In this document: piece by piece, positions 46,001-58,247 of the stretch | How positions within the stretch are numbered: the first letter of the stretch is position 1 | Layout of the letters: each line of letters starts with the position of its first letter | Source: Trachythela sp. YZ-2020 | Taxonomy: Eukaryota > Cnidaria > Anthozoa > Malacalcyonacea > Clavulariidae | NCBI GenBank assembly: GCA_016169945.1 | Contig: JADLSH010000279.1 | Span: 2,604,001-2,668,000 of the forward strand | Length of the DNA stretch: 64,000 nt | Direction of reading: 5' to 3' | The notes under the pieces: model-generated | Seen by the model: only the letters and a program-made list of their open reading frames with translations | Told to the model about the DNA's origin: nothing | Database searches by the model: none | Position numbers and translations under genes: made by a program

Positions 46001-49000
46001 CTATACAGTAGCTAGCGCATGCGCGTTTCACCTCTGTCGCTCACCTCTCCCCCTAAATTTTTGGCACCCCCCCTAAATTTTCGGCACCCCCAGAGCAAAA
46101 TCTGAAAATCCGCCTGTGCCACTACTACCATCACTATCATCATCACTACTTTCACCACCACAATCATCACTACCACCACCATAACCACCATCATCGCCAC
46201 CATAACCACCATCATCGCCACCATCACTACCATCACCTATAGACTTACCATAGCATTTTCAAAGCCTCGAATCAAGATCCCTGCTGGCAAAGAAGACCTT
46301 AACAACAACATCTCCTTACGAATGACGGACATAAACTTTCTTGGTTTGTCTGGGGTAAAGTTCTTCACGAAATGATCCGCATAAAAATGGTGACTTTCGT
46401 GGGCTTCGCTTAACATGAAGAACGCTTCTGCTAGAAAATAAAGCAAGCCTTGATAAATTTATACATCATGAAATTTCTCGCCCAATAAAGCTGAAATTTA
46501 AACAACAAATGAAACTAATACTGCGTCTGCATAGGTCTATCAGTTCTACCTGAACTGTTCTCCCGAGTGGTCCAGTAAGAACCATCCCTTATTGATTTAA
46601 TGTTCCTAGTGCAGGGGGAAATCTTAACTAAATTGTAGTCTGTGCAATAGATAGGAAAGTACCTAAACTAAACTAAACTAAACTAAACTAAACTTTATTT
46701 AGACTGGATAACTGTATCAGTCTCATCCAAACTCAGACCTAAATTTGCCTTTTTCAAATGTTCCTCAAAATCGGCTCAAAAGTGCGTAAGAACAATGAAA
46801 AAGTTGAGCGTGTGTAACGCGTGCAACAACAAACTTGTGATGGAAAAAGTGAATGGAGCTATTCATACCTGTTTCACTTTCAACTGAATCGACTTGGCTT
46901 TCCATGCTATTGGCATTATTCAAAGCTTCGATATCAACATTATCAACGGTAGGACTAGTTGGCTCTTCGCTCGGACTTGCTAATGGTGGGATACTTGCAA
47001 TCAAAGCACTCGGCCTGCCGTCACTGTTTTCATCTGACGCCTCGTCCGCCGGGTGTCCGTCCTCACTCGCCGTTTCCCAAGCCTCGTTTTCGGAAGCGTC
47101 ACTGCCAGAACTGTCCTCTGAATGGCTATCCTCACTTTCAACTTTGTACAGTTCGTGTGGGCGATGTCTGCCGGGTTCAGTGTCCCTCTCTCCAGCCCAG
47201 TTTACTACCACGTATCCATCCGGATCCACACATACCACCTGAAACCATAAAAATGTATACGTCACTGATCTCAAAAGTTGACTGGCGCAGAAAATAGCGA
47301 GTTTTACATTCAGTGCGAAATCGTGCACGAGTTCGAGGTTTTTTGCGAAATAGAACTTTAAATGTTATTTCTAAGTACGTAAACACACGTACACAAGTTG
47401 TAACAAACCTGCAGGAGATTTGTACCAATGCTGTTTCACCAGCTTGTTATCAGGATGTGATCGCACTGCTTGTTCGCAGCTTGTTGACAAGTTGTCAATG
47501 GCTTGTTGACAACTTGCTACAAGGTTGCTGACCGAACAGACTTGTTACAAGTTGTTTCAAAGTTGTTCCAACAACTTGTTGTCGTCCTGCAATTCAACAA
47601 CTTGTTAACAAGTTGTGAGTGACAGCCTTGTAGCAACTTGATAAAATGACAACATTGTTACTACTTGTTGACAAGCTTGCTACAAGTCTGTTGCGGACAC
47701 ATCTTGTTGACAAAATGTGAGCTTTTTACGTATGTATAACTCGAACTCGAAGCCATCCTGGAATCAACACCTCCCTGATGAAGCCAGTTTAACATTGTTA
47801 AACAATATAAATTTGCCATAACTAAGAGACCAAAGGTACAGGAGAAAACGTCTCTATTTCTTTTTACAGTCGATTTCAACTAACTTTTCACTCAAATGTT
47901 CCGAACTTCGCTCCAAACTTTGGAAATTCGTTTAAGTTCATAATGAAATTCACAAGCCAGTTTGTAAACAAACCCTCTGATTGGTTACTAGAGAAAAAGC
48001 AGCCAATCAAATGCTCAGTTTACAAACCGGTTCTGAATTTCATTATGAACTTTTGAACTTTGCAACGAATTTCCGAAGTTCGAAACGAAGTTCGCAACAT
48101 TTGAGTGAGAAATTAGTTGAAATCGACTGTAAAACATCTTCAAACTTCAAAGACAAAAAATGAACTACCAAATTTCTACCATAATATATTAGAAGGGTTA
48201 TCCCTTGGTTCCTTAGTGATAGCTTACTTCCGGATTTATACAGCTATTTAGTAGACTGGACCTCTAGCGAGAACAGTTTAGATATATTTGATAGAGCTAT
48301 CCAGTTTAAATAGAGAGAGTTTTGAAGACCAGAGCAATATGTGACGACTCTTATTGGACAGTTTAGAACTGATAGAGCTATCCAGTATAAATAGACTTAG
48401 TTCCACCCTGAAACATTGGGGTACCTTAACTAACCCATCATTACCTGCCCTGCCACGCCGTGTCCCTGACTATCCCCCTCGGCCCCACAATTCATAGCGA
48501 CGACCAAATCACCCGGATTAAACACCATATCGACATTTTCGACCAAATCGTAGACGCTGACGTCATCCTCAATCCCAAGATCCTCTCCGTTCGTTGAGAA
48601 CCACCTTACTGCGCATGTTCGGTCGACATCGGAGGAACTTCGTACCACACCGTATTTGTCGAACTTCACTGTACCAGAACTATCTATTAATGATGCAAGT
48701 TTAAGCAAGAAAAATATTCATAAATTCTCTGTAGTTCACGCATGGCGAGAATTAGAATTGTTTTGTTTTGGGAAAACACCATATTTAAGCCTAGTTCACA
48801 TTAGCAATTCTGTCGAATTCTCGTCCTGACGCATGCGAATGAGTGGACTCACGAACAAACGTATGTGACCATTATGGGATCGGTTTTACAAAGGCATACG
48901 TTGATATGTCATTCGCTCGATCACATCGATCAGGAAGAGAAAAATCGCTAATGTGTGTATTTGGCTGTAAGCACTATAACTCACAGTGTATCAACCATTT

Positions 49001-52000
49001 TAATACGAAAATTTGTGGAACTAATGGCCATAAGCAAAGGACAAATCAGGGCTCGAAATAGCGGCCTGCCAATGGCCAAAAGCAGGCCCTATTTGAGAGA
49101 TAGCAGGCGAAAAAAAAATTGAACTGCCAAGTCCAAATAAAATGGCAGGTGAAATTCTATAGATATGTTTCATTTCATTTGCTTACCACAACTGACGACT
49201 CCTAATCTGAATTATGTGAAAGTGTGAAACAATAATTAGTAGATGCGACCTCACCATTTTGGCAGTTCAAGAATAAAAATGGCAGGCAAAAATTTATTTA
49301 ACCTGCCAAAAAAATTTTCGACTGTCAGGCCATATTTTTTCTCTATTTCGAGCCATGCAAATCGATTAAATTTTGGTTCAATTTCGATAAAAATTAGATG
49401 AGAAATTTACAAGAGTTTGTCTTGCTTTCCCAGGCTGAACAGAACTGAATGTATAATTAGTACATGTATAATTTGGGCTCTTACTGGACCTCTAGGGAGA
49501 ACAGTTTAGATCTGATAGAGCTATCCAGTATTAATAAAGTTAGTTTAGTTTAGGTTTCCTCCTGTAGAAACACTGGACCAATAAGGGATGACCCTTACTG
49601 GACGTCTAGGGAGAACAGTTTAGAACTGATAGAGCTATCCAGTATTAATAAAGTTAGTTTAGTTTAGGTTTCCTCCTGTAGTAACACTGGATCAATAAGG
49701 AATGATTCTTACTGGAACTCTAGGGAGAACAGTTTAGATCTGATAGAGCTATCCAGTATTAATAAAGTTAGTTTAGTTTAGGTTTCCTCCTGTAGTAACA
49801 CTGGATCAATAAGGAATGATTCTTACTGGACCTCTAGGAAGAACAGTTTAGAACTGATAGAGCTATCCAGTATAAATAAAGTTTGTTTAGTTTACATTTC
49901 CTCCTGTAGTAACACTGGATCAATAAGGGATGATCCTTACTGGACGCAGGGAACAGTTTAGAACTGATAGAACTATCCAGTATAAATTGAAATATTTTTT
50001 TCGCACTTCACTTGGTTGAACTAGAATACTGGGTTTGGTGGATAATCCAAGTGAGTAGATATATACACGATTTAAGACCTAACCAGGAACGGTTGCGAAA
50101 AATGCAACACTATGTCCTCTGGCAGGAATTGAACCCACGGCCCTGCGATTCCGGTGCAGCGCTCTAACCAACTGAGCTACAGAGGCCAGTTGCTGAGCTG
50201 TAACCGTAAGTTCTGTTAAACATTAAAATAAATTATAAGGTTAAACTATTTATTCTATAAAATCTTATAGGCTAGTTTAAAGGACAAAATTTTAAACTTA
50301 ACATGCAAATACTTAAATAAATATATATAAAATTTAAATATTATGTATGTATGTATGTATGTATTTGAAAATGTATAATGTTAACGAGCGTGCCTCTACA
50401 AGACCATTATAAACAAACAAAGTTAGTTTATAGTTTAAATAATGTGCCCGTCTTACCTCTCTTGTCGTTCACAATATAACCAGGGAAAAATTGATGATCA
50501 TCAATATGATAGATAGAAATTATATCGAAAGTATCCACATTAGTCTCCAGTCTCCCATCCTGCCATATGACGTCAGCTCTAGTTTTCGTCTTAATAATCT
50601 CAACACAAACTCGATCGCCAGCCTTAACTTTCAGACTGTTCAACTGTTGTTTACGTTTATGTTTGAATCGCTTACGCCTACGTCTCGTGGAAGGTTTCGA
50701 GCAGAGATCCTGTTTGGAGGTCTTCAGCTTTGGTTGGTCAGGCCCGTCGGACTCCACATCTCCGTCATCGCTTTCTGAGTCATGTGGTGTTGAGGGTTTC
50801 TTGGTGTCGTCGTCTTCTAATGAAGTTGTAGTTGGGTTGTCTGAAAACAGTAAATTGTTATAAATTTTTGGACATCTCATCAGTGTTATTACAAGAGGAA
50901 ACCGTCACTCGATCAACTCTATTTATACTGGATAGCTTTATCAGTTCTAAACTGTTCTCCCTAGAGGTCCAACAAGGGCCATCGGCCATCCTTCGGGATA
51001 AAATTGCAGTTGAATACTTAAATCGTAACATGCGGCTGAGACTGGAAGATTTAAAATATGCATATATCAAAGTAAACAACTGATCAATCATTGATTCAAT
51101 GCCCTTTTGTATTAGTACTTATACAGATTAACGACAAAGAAACAACGGACATTTTAAAAACCCCGCGAAGCGCCTATAATTTTCCGTGGATGATTGTCTC
51201 ATCCTGCACGGGTATTGACCAATCACAGCTCGCGTAGTAAACATGTTATTTTATAAAGCTCTATCAGTTCTAAACTGTTTTCCCTAGAGGTCTAGTAGGG
51301 GCCATCCCTTATTGATTCAATGTTACTACAGGAGGACACCTAAACTAAACTAACTTTATTTATACTGGATAGCTCTATCAGTTCTAAACTGTTCTCTCTA
51401 GAGATCCAGTAAGAGTCATCTCTTATTGTTCCAGTGTTACTACAGGAGGAAACCTAAACTAAACTAACTTTATTTATACTGGATAGCTCTATCAGTTCTA
51501 AACTGTTCTGCTTAGAGATCCAGTAAGAGTCATCTCTTATTGTTCCAGTGTTACTACAGGAGGAAACCTAAACTAAACTAACTTTATTTATACTGGATAG
51601 CTTTATCTGTCCTAAATTGTTCTCTCTAGAGATCCAGTAAGGGTCATCTCTTATTGATCCAGTGTTACTACAGGAGGAAACCTAAACTAAACTAACTTTA
51701 TACTGGATAGCTCTATCAGTTCTAAACTGTTCTCCCTAGAGGTCCAGTAAGGGCCATCCCTTATTGGTCCAGTGTTACCATAGGAGGAAACCTAAACTAA
51801 ACTAACTTTATTTATACTGAATAGCTCTATCAGTTCTAAACTGTTCTTCCTAGAAGTCCAGTAAGGTCATCTCTTATTGATCCAGTGTTACTACATGAAG
51901 AAACCTAAATTTTCTATAATCAATCTTGACGTCTCAAGGCAACAAGAGGCGAAACTACAATCAAAAGACTGCAGGAAATGAACCATAGTTACACCGCAAA

Positions 52001-55000
52001 TATTTCAAGAATTAAGCAAGATTTGAAAAAGCTGTAAAAGAAGGCAAGCAAAGTTGCAAAACTTTCTCAACCTTCTCCAGGTAGAATTTTGGGTTTTCTC
52101 AACCTTCCTCAAAATATCTGGAAATTTCCCAACATGCAGGCTTTTGCCTGGGCAGGTTTGCCAGTTGGCCATTGCAGTACTGCTAGTCTGACTGAGTGCT
52201 GACTGTTGCTGCTAATACGAGCCTGACTAGTCTAGTACTTGCTGCTTTGCAATGTTTTATTCAGTGTTTCACTTTCAACCTTCCTCAATGCCAGTAAACC
52301 TTCCTCACGGGTGGTACCCGCATACCCGCAGCTTTTGTGCAACTCTGAAGGCTTTTTAAGTTACCTGATGTGACAGACGTCATTGATATAGTAACTTGAC
52401 TGAGTGATGTAATCGAGTCCTGATTTGACACATTGTTTTCAGTTTGTTCACAAGATGGCGTTTCTGTACCAGTTTCACAAAGTAACTCGCAATTTGATGG
52501 TGTTTTTTGAGACTCACATCCAAGGTCACAACAGCCTGTTGCTTCAGCTACTCTATCGTCTTCATCCCGCTGTTCTGAAGTTTCTATAAAGTAGGTTTAT
52601 TTTAAGGTTTGTTTAAAAAGATACGAGCCAGCCCAGGTACTGGCTCGAACTGGCTCGCTTTACCCAGGGCTAAAAATAACGGCCGGTCAACGGACATACC
52701 TTTTGACTGGTCACTTTTTTGTCTGACTGGTCACTTTTTTGTCTCACCGGTCGCTCCAACGTTTAAGCTCAAAGGCCTTCGTACAACCGGTCCTTGGTCA
52801 AACGAGAATAAGAGTCAATAAGAGTTGCAACTCTCGCTCGCGTTTGACCGCCAACTCTCATCAACTCTCATGCACTCTCGTCAACTTTGAGCTGGTTCAA
52901 ATTTTGATGGGAATTTTGAGATTGCTCGTTTGAACGGTACGCGTGGTGATATCCAGTCAACTCTCATGCAACTCTTGTTCTCGTCTGACCGGGGCGTGAG
53001 AGTTGATGAAACTCTCATGCAAACTCTCATAAAAGTGCATGACCCTGTCTAAATGTAAATGTTTATTCCATCATAATCAGTAGAACACAAGGTTTGGAAA
53101 CTCGATGGAAATACAATAGAACTCACTATCTATGTTGTTGTCTAGGTTTATGCAAAAATTGATCGTTTCATCGTCACCAGCGTTGTATTTTTGCCCAACC
53201 AACCAATAGCAACGTGATTTAACTACCCATCTGTGATATTACACAATGGTCAATTCAAAACGTTTCATCGTCACATGTGTATTGTATTATCGCCAAATCA
53301 GTCAACAACGTCTTGAACAGTCTCATATTTTTGCATAAACGTAAACTAACATAAATAACGAGTTATTTTCTGTTTCAGTCGAGTTTCCAAACCTTGTATA
53401 TGCTATTGACTATGATTCCATGCTTCTCAAACTCATTAATAATTCATGAGCAAAACACAAAGGAAATCACCACCGTATCGTTGTCTTGATACCACGGTAA
53501 TACCACTCAACTTTCGCGTTGAATTTCTCTTTAAATATTGATTTGTTTGAGAAGCTATATCATACGCTCGAAGTCGTTTATTATAGTGATTTAAAAACAC
53601 CTCAAACTCGGTTAGCGCCTTGTTTTTCAACACACATTTCGGTGTTTCAAATCACTTAATGAACTCCTTCTCGTGTATGATATATTACATACAAGATTAT
53701 GCAGTCACCTTGTTTAACATCTGTAGATGACGTTTGCTTTGCGTCATCTTGCGCCATATTCCCCTCATCCTGAATATCTGCTTGTTTCACGACGTAAAAA
53801 CATTTATCTCCAATTTGAACTTCATGACAATGTTGATGAAATATTTTGACCCTACAGTGTGGCAAATGGGTTCATATAAGTGTCTGATCACAGGTACCCG
53901 CGGCTTAGCTGAACTAAGCGAAGGAAAAGAACAAATGTTGAAGTTTTGATATAGTAAACTGTTTTTGTTTTAATCGCAAGTACGTGAAAGAGACGAAGGG
54001 CCTTCGTTCAAAAGAGAACATTACATTACTTGTCAATTTTATCTTCAGTGACGATCCTGTCAGGCGGCTTTTCATAGTCTTCCTTTTTACATCCAGGTGG
54101 GAGTGAACCACACACTTGCCAGATCACTTCGAGTTGAACTATTTTTGCCTAGGAAGTGGAGAGAGTGTTTTAAGCAAAATCTGTACCTACTTTTTTCAGT
54201 GGAGGTATAGAAAGATGTGTTCAAGGAGCAGGATCCTTGATGGAAAGGACCTTTACAATTTGCTTACTAGCACAATCATCATCACCACCATTACCACTAT
54301 CATCATCATCATTGCTACCACCACTATCATCACCACAATCACTACCATCATCACCATCACCAGTATCACTACCAATCATCATCATTACCATCATCATCAT
54401 CGCTATTATCACCACCATGATCATCATTACCATCACCACCATCATCATCATTACCATCATCATCATTACCATCATCATCATTACCATCATCATCATTACC
54501 ATCACCATCACCACCACATCATCATTACCATCATCATCATTACAATCACCACCACATCATTTACCATCATCATCATCACTACCATCACCACCATCAGCAT
54601 AATTACCATCATCACCATCATCATTACCACCATCATCATCATTACCACCATCATCATCATTACCATCATCATCATTACCACCATCATCATTACCATCACC
54701 ACCACATCATCATTACCATCATCATCATCACTACCATCACCACAATCAGCATCATTACCATCATCACCATCATTACCACCATCATCATCATTACCATCAT
54801 TACCATCATCATCATTACCACCATCATCATTACCATCACCACCATGACATCATTACCATCAGCCACCATCATCATTACTATCATCATCATCATTACCATC
54901 ACCACAATCATCACCATCATCATCATTACCATCATCATTATCATCATCATTACCATCACCATCATCATTACCATCACCACCATCATCATCATTACCATCA

Positions 55001-58000
55001 TCATCGTCACTACCATCACCACCATGATCATCATTACCATCATCATCATCATTACCATCACCACCATCATCACCATCACTACCATCATCATCATTACCAT
55101 CATCATCATCATTACCATCACCATCGCCACCATCATATATCATCATTACCATCATCAATGTCACTACCATCACCACCATGATCATCATTACCATCATCAT
55201 CATCATTACAATCACCACCACCATCACCACCATCATCATCATTACCATCATCATCATCATTATCATTACCATCATCATCATCATAATTACCATTACCATC
55301 ACCACCATCATCATCATTACCATCATCATCATTACCACCATCATCATCATTACCATCGTCATCATTACCATCATCATCATTACCATCATCATCACCATCA
55401 TCATCATCATCATTACCATCACCACCATCATCATCATTACCATCACTACCGTCATCATAATCACCATCACTACCACGATCATCACCATCACTACCATGAT
55501 CATCACCACCAACTTACCTCTTCGACAACAGCCTTGATCTTACTCTGATCAACTAGAATTGGTTTAATCTTCGTCAACCACTTTGCATCATTAAATGCTT
55601 GGGCTGGACCAACCACAGACTGGCTGGGGTAGAATGCCGAGTTATAAAATGGACAATCTTCATCACGTTTATCCGAAGCATCAGAAAATAAGTCCAGTGT
55701 ATCTCCTTCAATTGAACATCTAGACGAATAAAAAATGAAAAATTATTACCATGAGCTTTCAATTCATGTATCTAATGAATAACTATTGATGTACCTACCT
55801 TGATCCGTTTTTCAACCACAACACAACACGACTGTGTTCCTTGAAGATACATCCTACCCAAGGTCCAAGTGATACGCGCGTCCATTCAGACAATGGCTGT
55901 TCGAGAAATAGATATGAGAAAACGCCCTTGAATACTATGGAAAGTGACTAAAACACAACATCCTGTTTTTAAAACAAACAAATCACTTTGCTGGTGTTTG
56001 TAGATGGCAGTGTGGATTATCACGATTTCGCTCGGGTCTGACAAATGTCCGATCAACTAGACAGTTGATCAGACATTGGCTAAGAATGGCCGGCCATTGT
56101 TTCTCAACGTGCGAGCGATTGGCATGAAATCTGAAAGGCCTGGGCTCAATAATATTCAAAATGGCAACCTCTACGTAAGAAAGCCTGCTCTGCAAAAAGA
56201 GAAGCCCGACGTTTTCTCTGTACACCTTTTTCCATTCAAATATTTATTGGTTAGTAAGTTTCTGCTTTTTAAAGAGTACAAATCAAATACACCTGTAATA
56301 TACCCTTAATTTAGAGGATAACTCTGTATTTTATTTGATCGGTCAAAATGTCCGCGCAGAGTAAAAATCTATCAGCCATTCGGTGTTTCTGTTCGGCGAT
56401 TAGCCGATCGCCAACCGCTATAATCCACACTGGTAGATGGAGATTTTGAAATTTTTGTCATCTTGCTTAATAGGAAAAACATTTTTACCTGTAGTGGCAA
56501 AATATATTTCTTACAGTCGACGTTTGTAATAATTCTGTCTGTTCCAAGTATACAGATATCAGCAGTGATCTGAATATCTTTGATATATCCTTTCTGATTT
56601 GGCCTTGTTGCATGTCGAACAACGTCGCCTGGCTGTAGACTTCGATCTATTAATTCAACCTGAATAAGAAAACAACTTGTAAACTAAACAAGCTTTATTC
56701 GTTCTTGATATCTCTATCAATTCTAACCTGTTCCACTTCAAGGTCCAGTTAGAACCAGCCTTTATCAGTCCAGTGTTACTGTATGGTGAAATCTAAGCTT
56801 GGGCGGTTTTCGATTAAAATAAAAACCGGTCAGCCCTCTGACTCTAAACCGATTAAAAATGGTAATTGGACTGAGTGGAGTGCAATTTGGTCTGAAATCA
56901 ATTGTCACTTTAAGGTTGCTTTTGTTGGCATTCTGACAATGTTACATCAAAACTGTTATTTATAATTTCCCATTGTTATTTGTGAAAAACTCTTCGGTAT
57001 TTTACAGTTTGGCCAGTCTCTATTCTTTGTTTTATGCAAAAACTTTTTGGGATTCTATTGACAAGTTTTATTTTCCATGATGATCATATGTTGATCATTT
57101 GCCAGATCACATTTTTCTTAAAATTGATTGGTTGGTTGAATTCTATAATCTAATATGATTGGTTGGCTGAGGTCAGCACTTCAATATGATTGGTTGAGAA
57201 CAGGGTGCGATTACAGCTCAAGATGATGCGAGCAACTTTGAAAGAACACCTCTAAGGCTCTAATATGTCTGGTCAGTCTGGAAGACATAAAATGAGCAAG
57301 AGTGCAAACAATAGAAGCCATAATTTTTAACACCTTTGGCGAGAAGTCACAGTTTTTCCCAACATATTCCCTCAAAAATTACAACAAACAACGGATAAAA
57401 TTGATATATCTTGCCAAAAAGTCAAATAATATAAACAAGGTATCAATAATACAAAAATCACGCGGCCACTTCTTGGAGTGCGGGCGGTATAAAACGGCAC
57501 AGAGTAGAGATCATACAGAGGTGGAACGGGCCGTTGTAAACACTTGGGAGACTTACGTTTTCGTGTACCAGCCTGATTTCAGGCAAAAAATGATCAACTG
57601 CGCATGCTCGGCAAGTTCCCCCCATTCCAAGTTCCCAACATTCCCCAAGTTCCCAACATTTTCGGCTCTTTAAAGTTTCACAATCTTAAGGTCTTTCGCA
57701 TTTTTATGCACTTCTAAAAGGTAAACTGCAGTTAAAAGTGATCCGCCATCTGAATCGTGCAATTTAACTGCGCATGCTCGGCAAGCGTCTGAAGCATAAG
57801 TGGGTACACCCGTTACACCTCTGTATGATCTCTACTCTGTGAAAACGGGAAAGTAAAGTCTAAAGTGGACTGTTCGTCTGTTGGAATGGCCTAAAAAATG
57901 AATACTTAACACAAACATTTGTGATGTGTACAAATATTTGTACAACATAAACAATGTTCCAATTGTTTAAAAACTAAATTAGACACAAACAAACCAAAAC

Positions 58001-58247
58001 AAAACGTCAAAAACTTAAACATGCGAACCTTAGATTCACTGATAATTTCTTCTTGTCCGCTGGGATACCAACACACACATAGTTCGCCATTTTTGACTTT
58101 AACATCTTCTTCAGACGACTCCGAACTCTCTTCAGAGTCAGAAATATTACTTCCACTTCTTAAAACAAGACCAATTTTGCTTGAACCGTCTTTAGTTTTC
58201 AAAAGACGAACGATATCCTCAGAATGAATGTGTTTTTCAGCCGCCAT
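43096..58247 (-). CDS. UBE2O: UBE2O, hybrid E2/E3 ubiquitin-conjugating enzyme, 14 exons
   Basis: Exons in transcript order: 58247-58029, 56659-56489, 55896-55799, 55719-55518, 54148-54030, 53851-53709, 52583-52365, 50840-50457, 48683-48445, 47238-46869, 46430-46249, 45852-45591, 44874-44673, 43366-43096. All junctions are GT-AG and all phases agree, giving 1026 residues. The N-terminal conserved region includes QPGDVVRH, FYPSQSVVGPA and AVVEE. A Ser/Thr/Cys-rich acidic linker (exon 7) is followed by the basic RRRRKRFKHKRK and a second conserved region (GDRVCVEI, DVIWQDG). A third region holds EDDVSVYDLVENVD. The UBC domain has NPNLYVDGTVCTSLLGTW with catalytic Cys840. The C-terminus has FPLFPVSKGF. 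UBE2O ubiquitinates orphan ribosomal proteins and other basic clients without a separate E3. Human UBE2O is 1292 residues; this one is shorter mainly in the linkers. The exon 1 donor (GTTCGC) is weak. Confidence 0.93.
43815..44010. repeat. Dispersed repeat, copy A
   Basis: About 190 bp containing CTTGCAGCTGAGAGCTGAGC and GGAGCACAGCTACGATGGAA, closely matched at 63144-63345. It lies in the last UBE2O intron and has no coding sense. Confidence 0.75.
44940..45440. repeat. Tandem 151-bp repeat rich in CAAGTTGT palindromes (UBE2O intron)
   Basis: TCACAACTTGTTAACAAGTT and GCAGGACGATAACAAG recur 151 bp apart, near 45033, 45184 and 45335 (the last diverged). Units consist largely of inverted ACAACTTG/CAAGTTGT words, so transcripts would fold strongly. 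Related copies lie at 47440-47715 and 60165-60430. Confidence 0.85.
46085..46238. repeat. CAT/CCA trinucleotide repeat next to a UBE2O donor site
   Basis: Degenerate (ACCATC)n-type repeat on the plus strand. In the transcript it is G-rich and begins about 10 bases into intron 11, just after the donor GTAAGTCT at 46248-46241. Confidence 0.85.
46530..46735. repeat. 114-bp satellite fragment plus ACTAA microsatellite
   Basis: Contains GGTCTATCAGTTCTACCTGA and a short (ACTAA)n run near 46665-46690. UBE2O intron 10. Confidence 0.7.
47440..47715. repeat. CAAGTTGT-type repeat, inverted copy
   Basis: Opposite orientation to 44940-45440: ACAACTTGTTAACAAGTTGT and TTGCTACAAGTCTGTTGCGG are present. UBE2O intron 9. 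Confidence 0.8.
47862..48134. mobile_element. Foldback element, about 273 bp
   Basis: The two arms are near-perfect inverted repeats for about 40 bp at the tips (TTTTACAGTCGATTTCAACT at the left, its reverse complement ending at 48134). They remain similar almost to the centre (TTCATAATGAAATTC). Intron 9 of UBE2O. Confidence 0.85.
48220..48410. repeat. 114-bp satellite, reverse orientation
   Basis: GATAGAGCTATCCAGT twice, near 48290 and 48372, reverse of the Kelch-array copies. UBE2O intron 9. Confidence 0.75.
49050..49357. mobile_element. Foldback element with GGCTCGAAATAG ends
   Basis: GGGCTCGAAATAGCGGCCTG at the left and CTATTTCGAGCC at the right are inverted. The interior carries several CTGCCA/TGGCAG words. 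Intron 8 of UBE2O. Confidence 0.7.
49470..49990. repeat. 114-bp satellite array, reverse orientation, about 4.5 units
   Basis: CTGATAGAGCTATCCAGTAT recurs at regular spacing, and the units include TTTCCTCCTGTAGTAACACT. Same family as after the Kelch genes but inverted. Confidence 0.9.
50114..50187 (-). repeat. tRNA-like sequence, probably tRNA-derived SINE
   Basis: The minus strand gives a 74-nt cloverleaf. Acceptor GGCCTCT pairs with AGAGGAC with one mismatch. The A-box region is TAGCTCAGTTGGTTAGAGC and the B-box GGGTTCAATTCC. The anticodon loop CCGGAAT lacks U33 and its stem has a mismatch, so this is unlikely to be a working tRNA. A GTTGCATTTTTCGCAAC hairpin follows at the 3' side. UBE2O intron 8. 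Confidence 0.75.
50880..51000. repeat. 114-bp satellite fragment
   Basis: One partial unit just upstream of the exon 8 acceptor, with TACTGGATAGCTTTATCAG. Confidence 0.7.
51255..51915. repeat. 114-bp satellite array, forward, about 6 units
   Basis: Six consecutive units with TACTGGATAGCTCTATCAG and CAGGAGGAAACCTAAACTAA. This is the longest array of the family here. UBE2O intron 7. Confidence 0.9.
52610..53050. repeat. Low-complexity repeats in UBE2O intron 6
   Basis: Repeated GACTGGTCACTTTTTTGTCT words, then repeated AACTCTCATGCA words in both orientations. It looks like two decayed foldback elements with no clear ends. Confidence 0.5.
53087..53397. mobile_element. Foldback element, about 310 bp
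   Basis: ACAAGGTTTGGAAACTCGA and its reverse complement TCGAGTTTCCAAACCTTGT form the ends. Inner arms with TTTATGCAAAAAT and TTTTTGCATAAAC are also inverted. UBE2O intron 6. Confidence 0.82.
53430..53660. repeat. Dispersed repeat, copy A
   Basis: Contains ACACAAAGGAAATCA and CACATTTCGGTGTTTCAAA. A diverged copy lies at 62040-62290. It has a short minus-strand frame of unknown meaning. Confidence 0.65.
54268..55510. repeat. 1.2-kb CAT/ACC trinucleotide repeat filling UBE2O intron 4
   Basis: Imperfect (CATCATCATTAC)n with (CACCAC) variants over about 1.24 kb. It begins about 120 bp upstream of the exon 5 acceptor and ends seven bases from the exon 4 donor at 55517. Long frames called in it on both strands (poly Ile/Thr/His, poly Met/Val/Asp) are repeat artefacts. 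Confidence 0.95.
56690..56790. repeat. Decayed 114-bp satellite unit
   Basis: GATATCTCTATCAATTCTAA and GTCCAGTGTTACTGTATGG fit one diverged unit. UBE2O intron 1. Confidence 0.55.
57499..57841. mobile_element. Foldback element, about 343 bp, UBE2O intron 1
   Basis: AGAGTAGAGATCATACAGAG at the left is the exact reverse complement of the right end (CTCTGTATGATCTCTACTCT). Inside, ACTGCGCATGCTCGGCAAG occurs twice in direct orientation, near 57598 and 57768. Confidence 0.85.

Noticed and set aside
48669..48679. Acceptor for UBE2O exon 9 immediately before TTCTGGTACA
   Set aside because: It breaks the phase with exon 8; the AG four bases upstream (exon start 48683) keeps the frame.
50114..50187. 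Functional tRNA gene
   Set aside because: No U33 in the anticodon loop, a mismatched anticodon stem and an acceptor mismatch point to a tRNA-derived SINE.
53436..53633. Possible transposon-protein fragment on the minus strand
   Set aside because: No recognisable motif, and the diverged copy at 62040-62290 does not keep the frame.
54116..55548. Long frames of poly Ile/Thr/His or poly Met/Val/Asp on both strands
   Set aside because: They exist in several frames because the DNA is a stop-poor trinucleotide repeat inside a UBE2O intron.
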